A stretch of 64,000 bases of DNA from Siphonodentalium dalli (taxonomy: Eukaryota; Mollusca; Scaphopoda; Gadilida; Siphonodentaliidae): contig CP136066.1 of NCBI GenBank assembly GCA_032622095.1, forward strand, positions 207,912,978 to 207,976,977. The letters run 5' to 3'. The position numbers were made by a program, and so were the translations under genes. The notes beneath the pieces were generated by a model. The model had not been told where the DNA came from. It searched no databases and saw only the letters and a list, made by a program, of their open reading frames with translations. Below, piece by piece: positions 23,690 through 34,761 of this stretch (the stretch's first letter is position 1; each line of letters starts with the position of its first letter).

Positions 23690-24120
23690 CATGACTGGAG
23701 CTTCCTGAAATTTGGCGAAAACTCCATGTCTATGCATTATCTTATATAAGCGAGTCTCCCATAGTGATTCTCACATATATAAGAGAATGTATTGGCTTAC
23801 AATATTTATCTTGACCATGTAAGCCAGTGCATACTCTTATATATCTGATCCTCCCTATCAAGCCTTGAAATAGGGTGTCTGTCATTTGCAGAATGAGGTC
23901 CCCAGAGGGTGAATTTAGTCATGCTACTCCGCATAGTGGGCTAGCATCACCAAATTCACCCTCTGGGAACCTCATTCTGCTGAGCTGTAAGCAGAATGAG
24001 GTCCCCAGAGGGTGAATTTGGTGATGCTAGCCCGCTATGCGGGGTAGCATCACTAAATTCACCCTCTGGGGACCTCATTCTGCAAATGACAGACACCCTA
24101 TTTCAAGGCTTGCTCCCTAT
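23690..24120. mobile_element. T3 fragment hosting H1
   Basis: TTAACCATTCCATGACTGG at the left, one hairpin (about 23730-23795) and the start of a second, interrupted by the H1 copy. Its right end is not recovered. Confidence 0.6.
23861..24112. mobile_element. H1 double-hairpin element, perfect 8-bp TSD
   Basis: CTCCCTAT on both sides (23853-23860 and 24113-24120). Ends CAAGCCTTGAAATAGGG, 252 bp. Confidence 0.93.
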
Positions 24121-24144
24121 TGAGAGCTTTACCCATAATTCTGG

Positions 24145-24543
24145 TTAACCCTTTACCCAACAAACCGGCCAAAACCGGCCAAAGAAAGCTTCAACAGCCT
24201 AAAATATCTTCGGTCTGTCTCAATAGAACCATACAAATATGGATATCATTGGAACCGGCTCCTTGACCACATTGTGATAGTTACAGTTATGCCCTGTGCC
24301 AATGCATTCTCTTATATATGCGAGTCGACCATAGGTCGCCTCGCATATATAAGAGAATGCATTGGCCTAAAAAAAAAATTTTTTAACACTTTTAAACATT
24401 ATTTCTTACATTCTTTAACAATTTTTTAATTTTTAATGTGTTAAGCCAATGCATTCTCTTATATATGCGAGGCGACCTATGGTCGACTCGCATATATAAG
24501 AGAATGCATTGGCACAGGGCCCTTCTGTTGGGTAAAGGGTTAA
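24145..24543 (-). mobile_element. T1 element inside a P1 arm (399 bp)
   Basis: Inserted at the TTAA of the P1 phrase GGTTAAGGAGTCGATT, which is intact in other P1 copies. TTAA is duplicated on both sides. Orientation is opposite to 18951-19351. Confidence 0.95.
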
Positions 24544-24822
24544 GGAGTGGATTATTTAGGGCATTACTGTATATTATTATCATGGCTATTATTGGCCGCA
24601 CATCGTAACAGAAACACAAAAATGCAAGGATACATAATACAAGGCTGGCCAATTACAAGGCACATGCTTCCCTGGTGCCGATGCTATATACTGGTATTCT
24701 GCGTACCATTGGGTATATATTTTCCATTCCAATGTTCCTATAATTATTAATCGTTCTATGACCTTGTCCATGCAACTTTTTCGTAGGTTTTCACAGTACT
24801 ACTTTGCTTACTTCATTGCATA

Positions 24823-25690
24823 TTAACCTGTTCCATACTAAATACTCATTGACGAGTAGTTCTCTTAGGAAATGTTCAGATAATAATTTCGACAAAACGA
24901 CCTGTTTGTTGAATTTATTATCTTGAAATTTCCCCACAATAAAGGGGAGACCTTCTGTACTTGTATTATCTGTCATCTGCTTATTATACACCCGCAACGA
25001 AGTTAGGGGGGGGTATACTGGAGTCAGCTCGTCCGTCCGTCTGTCGTCCATTCGTCCGTCGTTCCGTCTGTGGACACAAATTTGTCCGGAGTTTTTCTCA
25101 GTCGTTTTTTGATAAATTTCCTTGAAACTTGGCACAGACATCCACCACCATGGGAACCTGTGCACCTGCGATTATGACATCTGTCAGACTTTTTTTGGTG
25201 GAGTTATTCCCCCTTTTTCGACTTAGAAAATGTTCACAACATGTATAATTTTGTCCGAGCTTTTATTCCTACATTTTTAGGTCAATGTTTTTTAATCTTG
25301 GCATAGATATTTAGTACCATGGGAACTTGTGCACATGCGATTATGACGTCTGTTCGACATTTTTTGGAGGAGTTATCCCTCTTTTTCGACTTAGAACATT
25401 TTTTCAACATGCATAATTTTGTCCGAGCTTTTATTCCTGCATTTTTCGGTCAATAGGTTTAAGATTAGGGTTAGGGTTTTGCACCTGCAATGGGAACTGT
25501 TATTTTATTATTTTACTAAATGTTTACTGACATGTGAAACATCTTAGTTTTTTTAAAACACGGGGGGTATCCTTAGTCCCATTGGGACAGTCACACCTCT
25601 AGTTTTTCCTGAACACCCCTCCAGATGAATAATAGACCATTCCAATGTATAGTTTTATAACTGAATGGGAGAATCTAAAATTGAAGTGGC
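24823..25690. mobile_element. T2 element with Helitron-like insertion
   Basis: TTAACCTGTTCCATACTAAA at the left; body as in other T2 copies; interrupted at 24984-25602; resumes with CCTGAACACCCCTCCAGATG and fades after GGGAGAATC without its terminus. Confidence 0.75.
24984..25602 (+). mobile_element. Helitron-like element (619 bp)
   Basis: The 3' end has hairpin GTCCCATTGGGAC followed by AGTCACACCTCTAG then T, the Helitron pattern. Its left border, deduced from the uninterrupted T2 copy near 52940, falls after an A. It contains CGTCCGTCCGTCTG and two copies of a ~190-bp block around CATGGGAACNTGTGCAC. No transposase coding. Confidence 0.65.
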
Positions 25691-26101
25691 TCTGTGTTAA
25701 ATTTGTCTGTCTGAGGACTCTGATTCAGTACATATATATTGACGCCCTTGTGTTGTTTTGCGGATGGCAGAAGGATACTCTGAAGTAATCTCTAACCAAA
25801 ACCGACACTTGGGGCGGCTCTATTTAATAGTATTTATTACATAACCCAAACACAAACAAAAGTGATATTATTCTCAACTTTTCTGATGGACAATTGCAAT
25901 TTGCAATGATTTTTTGAATTCCTATTTTCACTTTACGTTACCTTTAGCATCATAATTACGTCATGTCTCCAGGGAGAGTCCAGAATTGCCCAGAGCGAAC
26001 TGTCGGGTGAAATTGAACATAGGTTTGAACTAAGAATACAACGGGTGTATAAAAAATCCATCACAATCAATGTGATTTCTGGTCTCAATAAGACATCAAC
26101 A
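25691..26101. other. Non-coding stretch
   Basis: No gene or recognised repeat. Confidence 0.4.
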
Positions 26102-26502
26102 TTAAAGGTACACAATCCTATTTGATGGTCCCCTTATCACCACATTCCAACAACAACAACATTTCTTCAAAAGGCGCTTTAGTTATCAGAATTGATTAAT
26201 TACCCAAAAATAATACTAAGTTGCTAACCACTGTCAACTCTAGTATAATAATTTCCAAAACGTGTTATATATCAACATTTTGTTCAATGCAATTTGGTAT
26301 CGAGACTATGTCGATTGGCTTGTCGTATATTTACTAGGCCGCCAAATATTCCAGGTGGTGAAAAATAACAGATTTCAAAAATCGATATCTGATAACTCTG
26401 AGCTTTGATGGGTGGGTTCCTCGACTAGAATCAAATATTTTTTATCCCCGAAGCCAAAGAAATAGTAATTTAAGAGCGATAATTCGATTTACTTATCTTT
26501 AA
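26102..26502 (+). mobile_element. T6 TTAA element
   Basis: TTAA-AGGTACACAATCC at the left and TTAA at the right. Landmarks CCAACAACAACAACATTT and GAGCTTTGATGGGTGGGTT are shared with copies at 29363, 49608 and 63735. Confidence 0.8.
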
Positions 26503-26726
26503 TATATGGCACTGAGAGAAGTCTGATGGAAAGGCTGCAGATATAATGGGTACCAATAGTCAGATCACATATTATGATCGAACTGAATATTATTTCAAAT
26601 ACAAATATATGCAGGACCTACTTAACTAGCCATTTGTTGCATAGTGTGTAGCATACACCTAGAATGTAACAACTCTTATATACAGGTGGATATATCACTC
26701 ATATGTCATGCTGGGAGGTACAATTA

Positions 26727-26884
26727 CAGTAATGCCCTAAATAATCGACTCATTAACCACAGCAGAATTATGGGTAAATTTTCAGGATTTAGTCAGAAAT
26801 ATGGCTTATCGATGAATGGCAAATCCTGAAAAATTACCCATAATTCTGCTGTTGTTAAGGAGTCGATTATTTAGGGCATTACTG
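26727..26884. mobile_element. P1 MITE, centrally deleted (158 bp)
   Basis: Both termini with TA flanks. Centre reduced to TATGGCTTATCGATGAATGGC. Confidence 0.88.
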
Positions 26885-26890
26885 TAGATG

Positions 26891-27148
26891 TTAACCCTTC
26901 CATGACAGGAGCTTACTGGAATTTTACGAAAACCCAGTGCCAATGCATTCTCTTATATATGCTCTCATAGGGAGCCTCACATATATAAGAGAATACATTG
27001 GCCTAACATTATTTACCTTCACCTTGTAAGACAGTGCATTCTCTTATATATCCAGGTCTACCTATGGTAGACTCACATATATAAGATTATGCACTGGCAC
27101 AGGATCTTTAATGCTGCACCAGCACAGATCCCATCATGAAAGGGTTAA
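26891..27148. mobile_element. T3 TTAA element, complete (258 bp)
   Basis: TTAACCCTTCCATGACAGGA to CCATCATGAAAGGGTTAA. Two hairpins of the HP69 class (about 26939-27002 and 27033-27106). Best reference T3. Confidence 0.92.
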
Positions 27149-27285
27149 AATAAGCTGTACACATGTTTCAACTGATTTATAAGACTAAGCCAGAAATCTG
27201 ATCTAATTACATATGATACAAGCTGATATCTGTTAATAATATTTGTTTTTTTTCATGGTCACATGGCTCAAACAAACTCAGAGGG

Positions 27286-27701
27286 TTAACCCTTTCAGTG
27301 CCAGGTCCGATTTTTGTATCAACCCATATACCCTGTGCCAATGTACCATAGGTCGCCTCGCATATATAAGAGAATGCATTGGCCTAACAATTTTTCGTCA
27401 TTTGTTATTATTTTTTACAATTTTAATAAATTTTTTTCTTATATTCTTTAACATACTTATTTTGTAGGTTTAGTGCCAGGGAATCTTACGTTTTTCATGT
27501 GCATCACAATTATTACTATGAATACTTGGTGATAGTTTTGAGTTATTACATGCCCCTAAGGTTTTATCCAGTTTGTTTTTAAATTCACTAACACAATTGA
27601 ACCCCAAAAAAAAAAAAAATATTTTTTAATTTTTTTAGGGCCGATTTTACAAACCGTAAATTAGGGCCGATGAGATCGGCCCCTGGCACTGAAAGGGTTA
27701 A
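27286..27701. mobile_element. T4 element, reverse orientation, truncated hairpin
   Basis: TTAACCCTTTCAGTGCCAGG to CTGGCACTGAAAGGGTTAA. Its HP69 has lost most of one arm (CCAATGTACCATAGG). Confidence 0.9.
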
Positions 27702-28821
27702 AACAGAGGTAGGTGCCGATCTGGTGTGGAGAAATTGCAACTCATATTTCCTGATAGGTATTCTCTTGGGGCATTAAAAAGTGGAGGTAAACGTAAATCT
27801 GCTGTGGCATAGTAATACAACACTGTATACATAATATCTGATACATATGATAATTTTCCTTGCAGCATTCATACTGATACATCTTTCTCCCTGGTCAGCA
27901 TGATACGACAAGTTCCAGCTGATTCACAAATGATAGATTATTCTTCCCATTATTTCATTGTGCATGAAAAACGGGTATATTTGCAGTCTCGATTAATCAA
28001 GATGACTACAGTAATTACAATGTAAATATACTGTGTTGAAATATGCATCCAACAAATTATTACGATTACTGTAACATTAATCCATAATGTAAAACGTATA
28101 AGTTAAATATACCCTCACGAAGGAAGCGAATGGTGGGTATTCTGGATTTTTGTCTGTCCGACTAGCTGGCCCCACACTATTTGGTATGTTATGTTGGGAT
28201 GTGTACCAGACAACAGCCCAGCCCTTGTTATAATATTACGTCACATGGCTATCTAGAAAAAAAGATTGATGCATATTTCCCCACATATAGTGCTCGGCAG
28301 TGATTGCAAACTGCATGCAGCGCCCTCCACGTTATCACTGCGATATAGCACTGCCACAAGGATGGTAATTTGCGGACCGATACATCTATTTTTACATATC
28401 GTCGGAACTATATTTAGTCACCTATTATCTTATTTTGACCACCAAAAGTTTGCAATAATGGTAATTCTTTCGGTATTGATAAGAACAATTATATAATGAA
28501 CTGAGCCAAACATAGACAATTTTAATCCTAAAACATAAGAACTAAGAACACATAAGAAATCCTTACCAAATGTCCTTATGGCAGTGGTATCTCAGCGGAG
28601 CGATGGGAGATAACTCTGCCTGGAGTTTGCAGTGATAGTCGATCAGATTTATTTCGAGACTGCATGGTGTTGATGCTTTTAGGTCAAAATAAACAGCCTG
28701 AGGAACATAAAAACTTATTATGAAAATACTGATCAATCGTATTATCAGTGTCCATTGTCCAAGGTAGGGAAAGAATTATCCAAATAATATGGAAATAATT
28801 ACGCTCATTGCATGGTGCATA
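27702..28821. other. Non-coding; decayed repeat near 28090-28500
   Basis: TACCCTCACGAAGGAAGCGA then GTCTGTCCGAC resembles other mollusc-style repeats. No gene recognised. Confidence 0.4.
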
Positions 28822-28984
28822 CAGTAATGCCCTAATTAATCGACACCTTAACCACAGCAGAATTATGGGTAACTTTTCAGGATTTAGTCGGAAATATGGC
28901 AACAAGCCATATTTCCGACTAAATCCTGAAAAGTTACCCATAATTCTGCTGTGGTTAAGGGGTCGATTAATTAGGGCATTACTG
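28822..28984. mobile_element. P1 MITE, centrally deleted (163 bp)
   Basis: TA flanks. Arms join directly at GGAAATATGGCAACAAGCC, so the AGCTCTC centre is missing. Confidence 0.9.
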
Positions 28985-29055
28985 TAGCTTTCGGCCATGC
29001 AGAGGCATTCTTCTGTGCAACATATGAATTTCCGTTTACATATCACCAGGTTAAC

Positions 29056-29309
29056 CAAGCCTTGAAATAGTGTGTCTGTCATTTGCAGAATGAGGTTCCC
29101 AGAGGGTGAATTTAGTGATGCTACCCCGCATAGTGGGCTAGCATCACCAAATTCACCCTCTGGGAACCTCATTCTGCTGAGGTGTAAGCAGCATGAGGTC
29201 CCCAGAGGGTGAATTTGGTGATGCTAGCCTGCTATGCAGGGTAGCATCACTAAATTCACCCTCTGGGGACCTCATTCTGCAAATGACAGACATACTATTT
29301 CAAGGCTTG
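29056..29309. mobile_element. H1 double-hairpin element
   Basis: 8-bp flanks AGGTTAAC and AGGCTAAC (one mismatch). Confidence 0.9.
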
Positions 29310-29362
29310 AGGCTAACATTGACTAATACTTGAGAATACGGTGATACATTGATTAGTCAATG

Positions 29363-29750
29363 TTCAAGATACGTAATCCAATGTAAGGCTCCTAAATTAC
29401 TATTTCTTAGGCTTCGGGGGTAAAAAATATTTTTCATGTCAAACCCACCCATCAAAGCTCAGGGTAATCAGATATTGATTTTTGAAATCTGTTATTTTTC
29501 ACCACTTGGAATATTTGGTGACTCAGCAAATATTCGACGAGCCGACTGACATACTCTCAATACCAAATTGCGTTGAACAAAATGTTGATATATAACACGT
29601 TTTATAAAATTTGATACTAGAGTTGATTGTGGTTAGCATTATTTATTTTTAATTAATCAATTCTGATAACTAAAGCATCTTTTGAAGAAATGTTGTTGTT
29701 GTTGGAATGTGATGATATAGGTACAATCAAATTGGATTGTGTACCTTTAA
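29363..29750 (-). mobile_element. T6 TTAA element, reverse
   Basis: Right end GGATTGTGTACCTTTAA. Internal order is the inverse of 26102-26502. Left end degenerate. Confidence 0.75.
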
Positions 29751-29833
29751 CAGGCCTCAAAATCCATAAAAAATTTGTGAGAATAAAAAAATAGCATTTC
29801 TATAGTGAATGAGCTGCTTTTATGAGAATCAAA

Positions 29834-30087
29834 CAAGCCTTGAAATAGAGTGGCTGTCATTTGCAGAATGAGGTCCCCAGAGGGTGAATTTAGTGATGCT
29901 ACCCCGCATAGCAGGCTAGCATCATCAAATTCACCCTCTGGGGACCTCATTCTGCTTACACCTCAGCAGAATGAGGTTCCTAGAGGGTGAATTCAGTGAT
30001 GCTAGCCCGCTATGCGGGGTAGCATCACTAAATTAACCCTCTGGGGACCTCATTCTGCAAATGACAGACACCCTATTTCAAGGCTTG
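29834..30087. mobile_element. H1 double-hairpin element, perfect 8-bp TSD
   Basis: GAATCAAA on both sides (29826-29833 and 30088-30095). Confidence 0.93.
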
Positions 30088-30184
30088 GAATCAAACTAAG
30101 AATCATGATTCTGATTCTCGTCAGATTTTAAGACCTGCTTTAACCTGGTGATATCTAATCAGAAATTAATTTATTGCATTGAAG

Positions 30185-30353
30185 AAGGCCTCTGTTCGAA
30201 AGCTATGCAACGAGCATTATTACACAGATCAATTGCATGGTGTGTATGAAGCTTTATATCGAGAGAGCACAGCGTCTCGTCACAGGGCAGAAGTTTTGGC
30301 TGTTTTTATACTGAAATTTCACCTTTTTTCTCATCATTTGCTTCGTAGGCCTG
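30185..30353 (+). CDS. Weak exon candidate, unknown
   Basis: Open segment reading KASVRKLCNEHYYTDQLHGV at its start, ending CCTG before GTGAGTAC, a strong donor. The acceptor (TGCATTGAAG) has a poor pyrimidine tract and would give a phase-0 entry, unlike the phase-1 exons of the main plus-strand gene. Composition is less AT-rich than its surroundings. No family recognised; it may be a decayed transposon ORF rather than a host exon. Confidence 0.22.
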
Positions 30354-30572
30354 GTGAGTACTAGCGTGCTCACTGGTTCAACTAGCGCTCCAGATTTAGT
30401 GACATCATACAAAGTACAGAACGAACCCGGTATGTTCTTTCCAAATCCCTTTTTGCTTTTTTTGCATTTGCATGCCTCTTTCTTTGTAATGTGCATGGTC
30501 ACAGGAGCGTGTCATTAAAAACAAATACAAAATATAAATAAAAAAATATGAATTAAAAATGAGTGCGCCCCT

Positions 30573-30972
30573 TTAACCCTTTACCCAACAAACCGGCCAA
30601 AACCGGCCAAATAAAGCTTCAACAGCCTAAAATATCTTCGGTCTGTCTCAATAGAACCATACAAATATGGATATCATTGGAACCGGCTCCTTGACCACAT
30701 TGTGATGGTTACAGTTATGCCCTGTGCCAATGCATTCTCTTATATATGCGAGTCGACCATAGGTCGCCTCGCATATATAAGAGAATGCATTGGCCTAAAA
30801 AAAATCTTTTTTTAACACTTTTTACCATTTTTTCTTACATTCTTTAACAATTTTATAATTTTTAATGTGTTAAGCCAATGCATTCTCTTATATATGCGAG
30901 GCGACCTATGGTCGACTCGCATATATAAGAGAATGCATTGGCACAGGGTCCTTCTGTTGGGTAAAGGGTTAA
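30573..30972 (-). mobile_element. T1 element, complete (400 bp)
   Basis: TTAA flanks, both HP69 hairpins, right-third sequence at the left (minus orientation). Confidence 0.95.
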
Positions 30973-31519
30973 CAAATTCATTGCTATTGATATAAGTTGT
31001 TGAATAGTTTATCCTAGAATTGTGTACCAAATATGTAAAATATAGCTTATACTTGATCGATTGGCATTGGAATTTTAGGAATTGAGGCATATGTGAATTA
31101 TGACCGTTAGAAGAGAGGACGTATTCAAATCTGTTTTCTCACTTGTAACATATTATATCAATAGTGATGTGTTTGTTAAATTGCTCGCTCATTTTTAATT
31201 TATATTATTCTTAATTTATATGTTTTTTACTCATTTTTAACGACACGCCCTTGTGGTGCATGGTAGAGAGCTGTGACATCAGCATTTACTACTTTTATTT
31301 TAGTTCATGTAGTTGTTAATTTTCAGCTAATTATAAATCAGCCAGCTATTTTAAGGAAATAGTATGTGTTTGGTGAAATATTTGAAGCTGATATTTCAGC
31401 ACTAAGGTAGAATACCCGTGCTTGGAATGTATAGTTAAATTATTGAAGATCAACGTGGAATTATTTCCAATGAGAAGGGGTTAACAGAAGCTGCTGTATC
31501 TGTGTCCGGTATACATTTA
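30973..31519. other. Non-coding stretch
   Basis: No gene or recognised repeat. Confidence 0.4.
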
Positions 31520-31730
31520 CAGTAATGCCCTAAATAATAGACTCCTCAACCACAGCAGAATTATGGGTAATTTTTCAGGATTTATTCGGAAATATGGCTT
31601 GTTGCCATTCATCAGAAAGCTCTCAGTGAGAGCTTTCCGATGAATGGCAACAAGCCATATTTCCGACTAAATCCTGAAAAATTACCCATAATACTGCTGT
31701 GGTTAAGAAGTTGATTATTTAGGGCATTAC
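31520..31730. mobile_element. P1 palindromic MITE
   Basis: CAGTAATGCCC at the left; right end stops at GGGCATTAC, two bases short. Confidence 0.88.
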
Positions 31731-32248
31731 ATGTACATGGTGCAGTTTGGATGATTGGCAGAGGTTGAATGGATTAAGCACAGACAGCTAAGGTATTATA
31801 GAAGAGATTTAGCGATCATTCTGTGTTCAGCTATGAAAGTGTTTCCGCACCCTCCCGTGCACTCATGAGGGAGAAGATGTTTGTACATGTATATGATAAA
31901 ATTTGAATGTCAAAGATTTGTTTATTAAGATTACAATTTGAATGTCAATAAATTTCTTGTAGGGATTTGATATACACATGTTTCCGAGATTATCATAAGC
32001 GTGATAAACTACATGATATTCACGTTACATTATTATGTGTATTGTACATGCATTGTATATACGTGACTCGTCATATCAAAACTAGTCATAAGTCGAAAAA
32101 TATATTATTTGATTTACGTGCTGCATGTTATAGAGTGTGGTAAGAGCTTTACATAGGTTGCACACTTAATGTGTTGTTGCGATCCAAAGTTATAGGATTT
32201 TGAATGTCAGTATAACCCGATTCCAGAGATAATCAGAGATAATCACAT
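31731..32248. other. Non-coding stretch
   Basis: No gene or recognised repeat. Confidence 0.4.
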
Positions 32249-33163
32249 TTAACTGGTTCGCTGCTAAATATCCTACATACACGTATTAAAATGCGTATAT
32301 ATATTTCAACAAACAGAAAATTATTGAATTTTATGCTCGGAGTTGATAATTTGCACTATTTTCTCAAATTTGAGCCCCATATATATACATTTGTGATTAT
32401 GTTATGAGCCTGGATGTCTCACTAGGCTATGGTTATGAGCTTGGATATATGTCTCAATAGGCTATGGTTATGAGTCTGGATGTCTCATTAGCCATTAGGC
32501 TATGGTTATGAGCCTTGATGTCTCATTAGACTATGGTTATGGGTCTCGATGTCTCATTAGGCAATGATTATGAGTCTGGATGTCTCATTAGGCAATGGTT
32601 ATGGGCCTGGATGTCTCATTAGGCTATGGTTATGAGCCTGGTTGTCTCATTAGCCATTAGGCTATGGTTATGAGCCTTGATGTCTCATTAGACTATGGTT
32701 ATGGGTCTCGATGTCTCATTAGGCAATGATTATGAGTCTGGATGTCTCATTAGGCAATGGTTATGGGCCTGGATGTCTCATTAGGCTATGGTTATGAGCC
32801 TGGTTGTCTGTTTGTCAAAGTAGGTTATCGATATGAGCCTGGATGTCTGATTAGGTTATGGTTATGAGCTTGGTTGTCGGCCGCCCTTAGGGCAAAACAT
32901 TTGTAATTTTTCTCAAACGTTTCGCGATATAAGTACCTTTTCTGACAATTTTATTGGTCGGCATCCATTCAAACTTCACAATGTCCCAATTGAATTATAT
33001 ATGTAACAATATTTCTGAAATATTACCTGACAAACGCTATTTAAATGATTAAACTAAACAAGAGTTGACTAAACAAGACAGTGTCATTGCCAAAGCCCAT
33101 ATCTGGGCTTCCAGCACTCTTACATAGGGTCCAAATATGGGCTTTCAGCACTGAACCAGTTAA
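32249..33163 (+). mobile_element. T7 TTAA element, left of an inverted pair (915 bp)
   Basis: TTAACTGGTTCGCTGCTAAA at the left, TTTCAGCACTGAACCAGTTAA end at the right. Carries an internal 31-bp minisatellite. Confidence 0.8.
32400..32880 (+). repeat. 31-bp minisatellite inside T7
   Basis: Unit GGATGTCTCATTAGGCTATG plus GTTATGAGCCT with variants. A block of about 160 bp (around 32485-32645) is repeated at about 32650-32805, a higher-order duplication. Confidence 0.85.
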
Positions 33164-33186
33164 GGACAAACAAATTAGCTACATTC

Positions 33187-33932
33187 TTAACTGGTTCAGT
33201 GCTGAAAGATATGGGCTTTGGCAATGACACTGTCTTGTTTAGTCAACTCTTGTTTAGTTTAATAATTTAAATAGCGTTGTCAGGTAATATTTCAGAAAAA
33301 TTGTTACATATATAATTAAATTGGGACATTGTGAAGTTTGAATGGATGCCGACCAATAAAATTGTCAGAAAAGGTACTTATATCGCGAAAAGTTTGAGAA
33401 AAATTACAAATGTTTTGCCCTAAGGGCGGCCGACAACCAAGCTCATAACCATAACCTAATCAGACATCCAGGCTCATATCGATAACCTACTTTGACAAAC
33501 AGACAACCAGGCTCATAACCATAGCCTAATGAGACATCCAGGCCCATAACCATTGTCTAATGAGACATCCAGACTCATAATCATTGCCTAATGAGACATC
33601 GAGACCCATAACCATAGTCTAATGAGACATCAAGGCTCATAACCATAGCCTAATGGCTAATGAGACATCCAGGCCCATAGGCATAGCCATAGCCTAATGA
33701 GACATCCAGACTCATAACCATAACCTATTGAGACATCCAAGCTCATAACCATAGCCTAGTGAGACATCCAGGCTCATAACATAATCACAAATGTATTTAT
33801 ATGGGGGTCAAATTTGAGAATATAGTGCAAATTATCAACTACGAGCATAAAATTCAATAATTTTCTGTTTGTTGAAATATATATACGCATTTTAATACGT
33901 GTATGTAGGATATTTAGCATCGAACCAGTTAA
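33187..33932 (-). mobile_element. T7 TTAA element, right of the inverted pair (746 bp)
   Basis: Inverse copy of 32249-33163 after a 23-bp spacer, with fewer minisatellite units (about 33430-33790). TTAA at both ends. Confidence 0.8.
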
Positions 33933-34083
33933 TAAATATACACCACTATATATCCAAATTACAAAAGCACATTAATAGACACAAACTTAACTTTATGCTA
34001 CTTTATGTCGATAGAGTAGAACTATATACAAATGTGTCCAAAAAAATGATATGTACACTGAAGCTATATATGTTTACCTGTCT

Positions 34084-34343
34084 TTAACCCTTTCATGATG
34101 GGGAGCTGCGCTGGTGCAGCATTCAAGACCCTGTGCCAGTGCATTCTCTTATATATGTGAGTCACCCATAAGGAGCCTCACATATATAAGAGAATGCACT
34201 GGCTTACAAGTTCAAGGTAAATATTGTTAGGCCAATGCATTCTCTTATATATGTGAGGCGCCCTATGGGGCAACTCACATATATAAGAGAATGCATTGGC
34301 ACAGTGTTTTCGCAAAATTTCAGGAAGCTCATGAAAGGGTTAT
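34084..34343. mobile_element. T3 element (260 bp)
   Basis: TTAACCCTTTCATGATGGGG to ATGAAAGGGTTAT. Two hairpins at about 34135-34203 and 34231-34301. Confidence 0.88.
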
Positions 34344-34761
34344 GGATTAAAACTTTGTTGTTAGAATTTGTAGTTGTTATTGAAATGAGTTAAAACATAA
34401 TATTAATTAGCAAAAACTACATCCATAACCACTCTACCTTCTCGAGGAACACTATGTTTGAACTGTGCTAAAAGGTCAATATTTCCTGGTTTATTCAAAC
34501 AAATTAAAGAGGTTCCACTTTTGACTTGTGGCATGTAGCTTATAGGCTTTAATCCTTCTAGACTATAAATGGATTCTCCCTCTCAGGTATAAAAGTATAC
34601 ATTGGAAGGGTCTATTATTCATCTGGAGGGATGTTCAGGAAATATGACCAGACAACAGACAATAGAAAGTGAAGAATGAATCCTATTTATTGATGGGAAA
34701 TTATCAGATAATGAATTCAACAAATGACATATGGTCGTTTGCTGAACTTATTATCTGAACA

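Larger units (their letters stand above)
23510..24569. mobile_element. P1 MITE broken by nested T3, H1 and T1
   Basis: The left P1 arm is 23510-23618. Right-arm pieces are TGAGAGCTTT-ACCCATAATTCTG (24121-24143) and, after T1, GGAGTGGATTATTTAGGGCATTACTG ending at 24569. The central part was deleted or replaced. Confidence 0.7.

Noticed and set aside
25450-25468. TTAGGGTTAGGG, telomere-like
   Set aside because: Only two units inside a dispersed repeat; too short to be an interstitial telomere.
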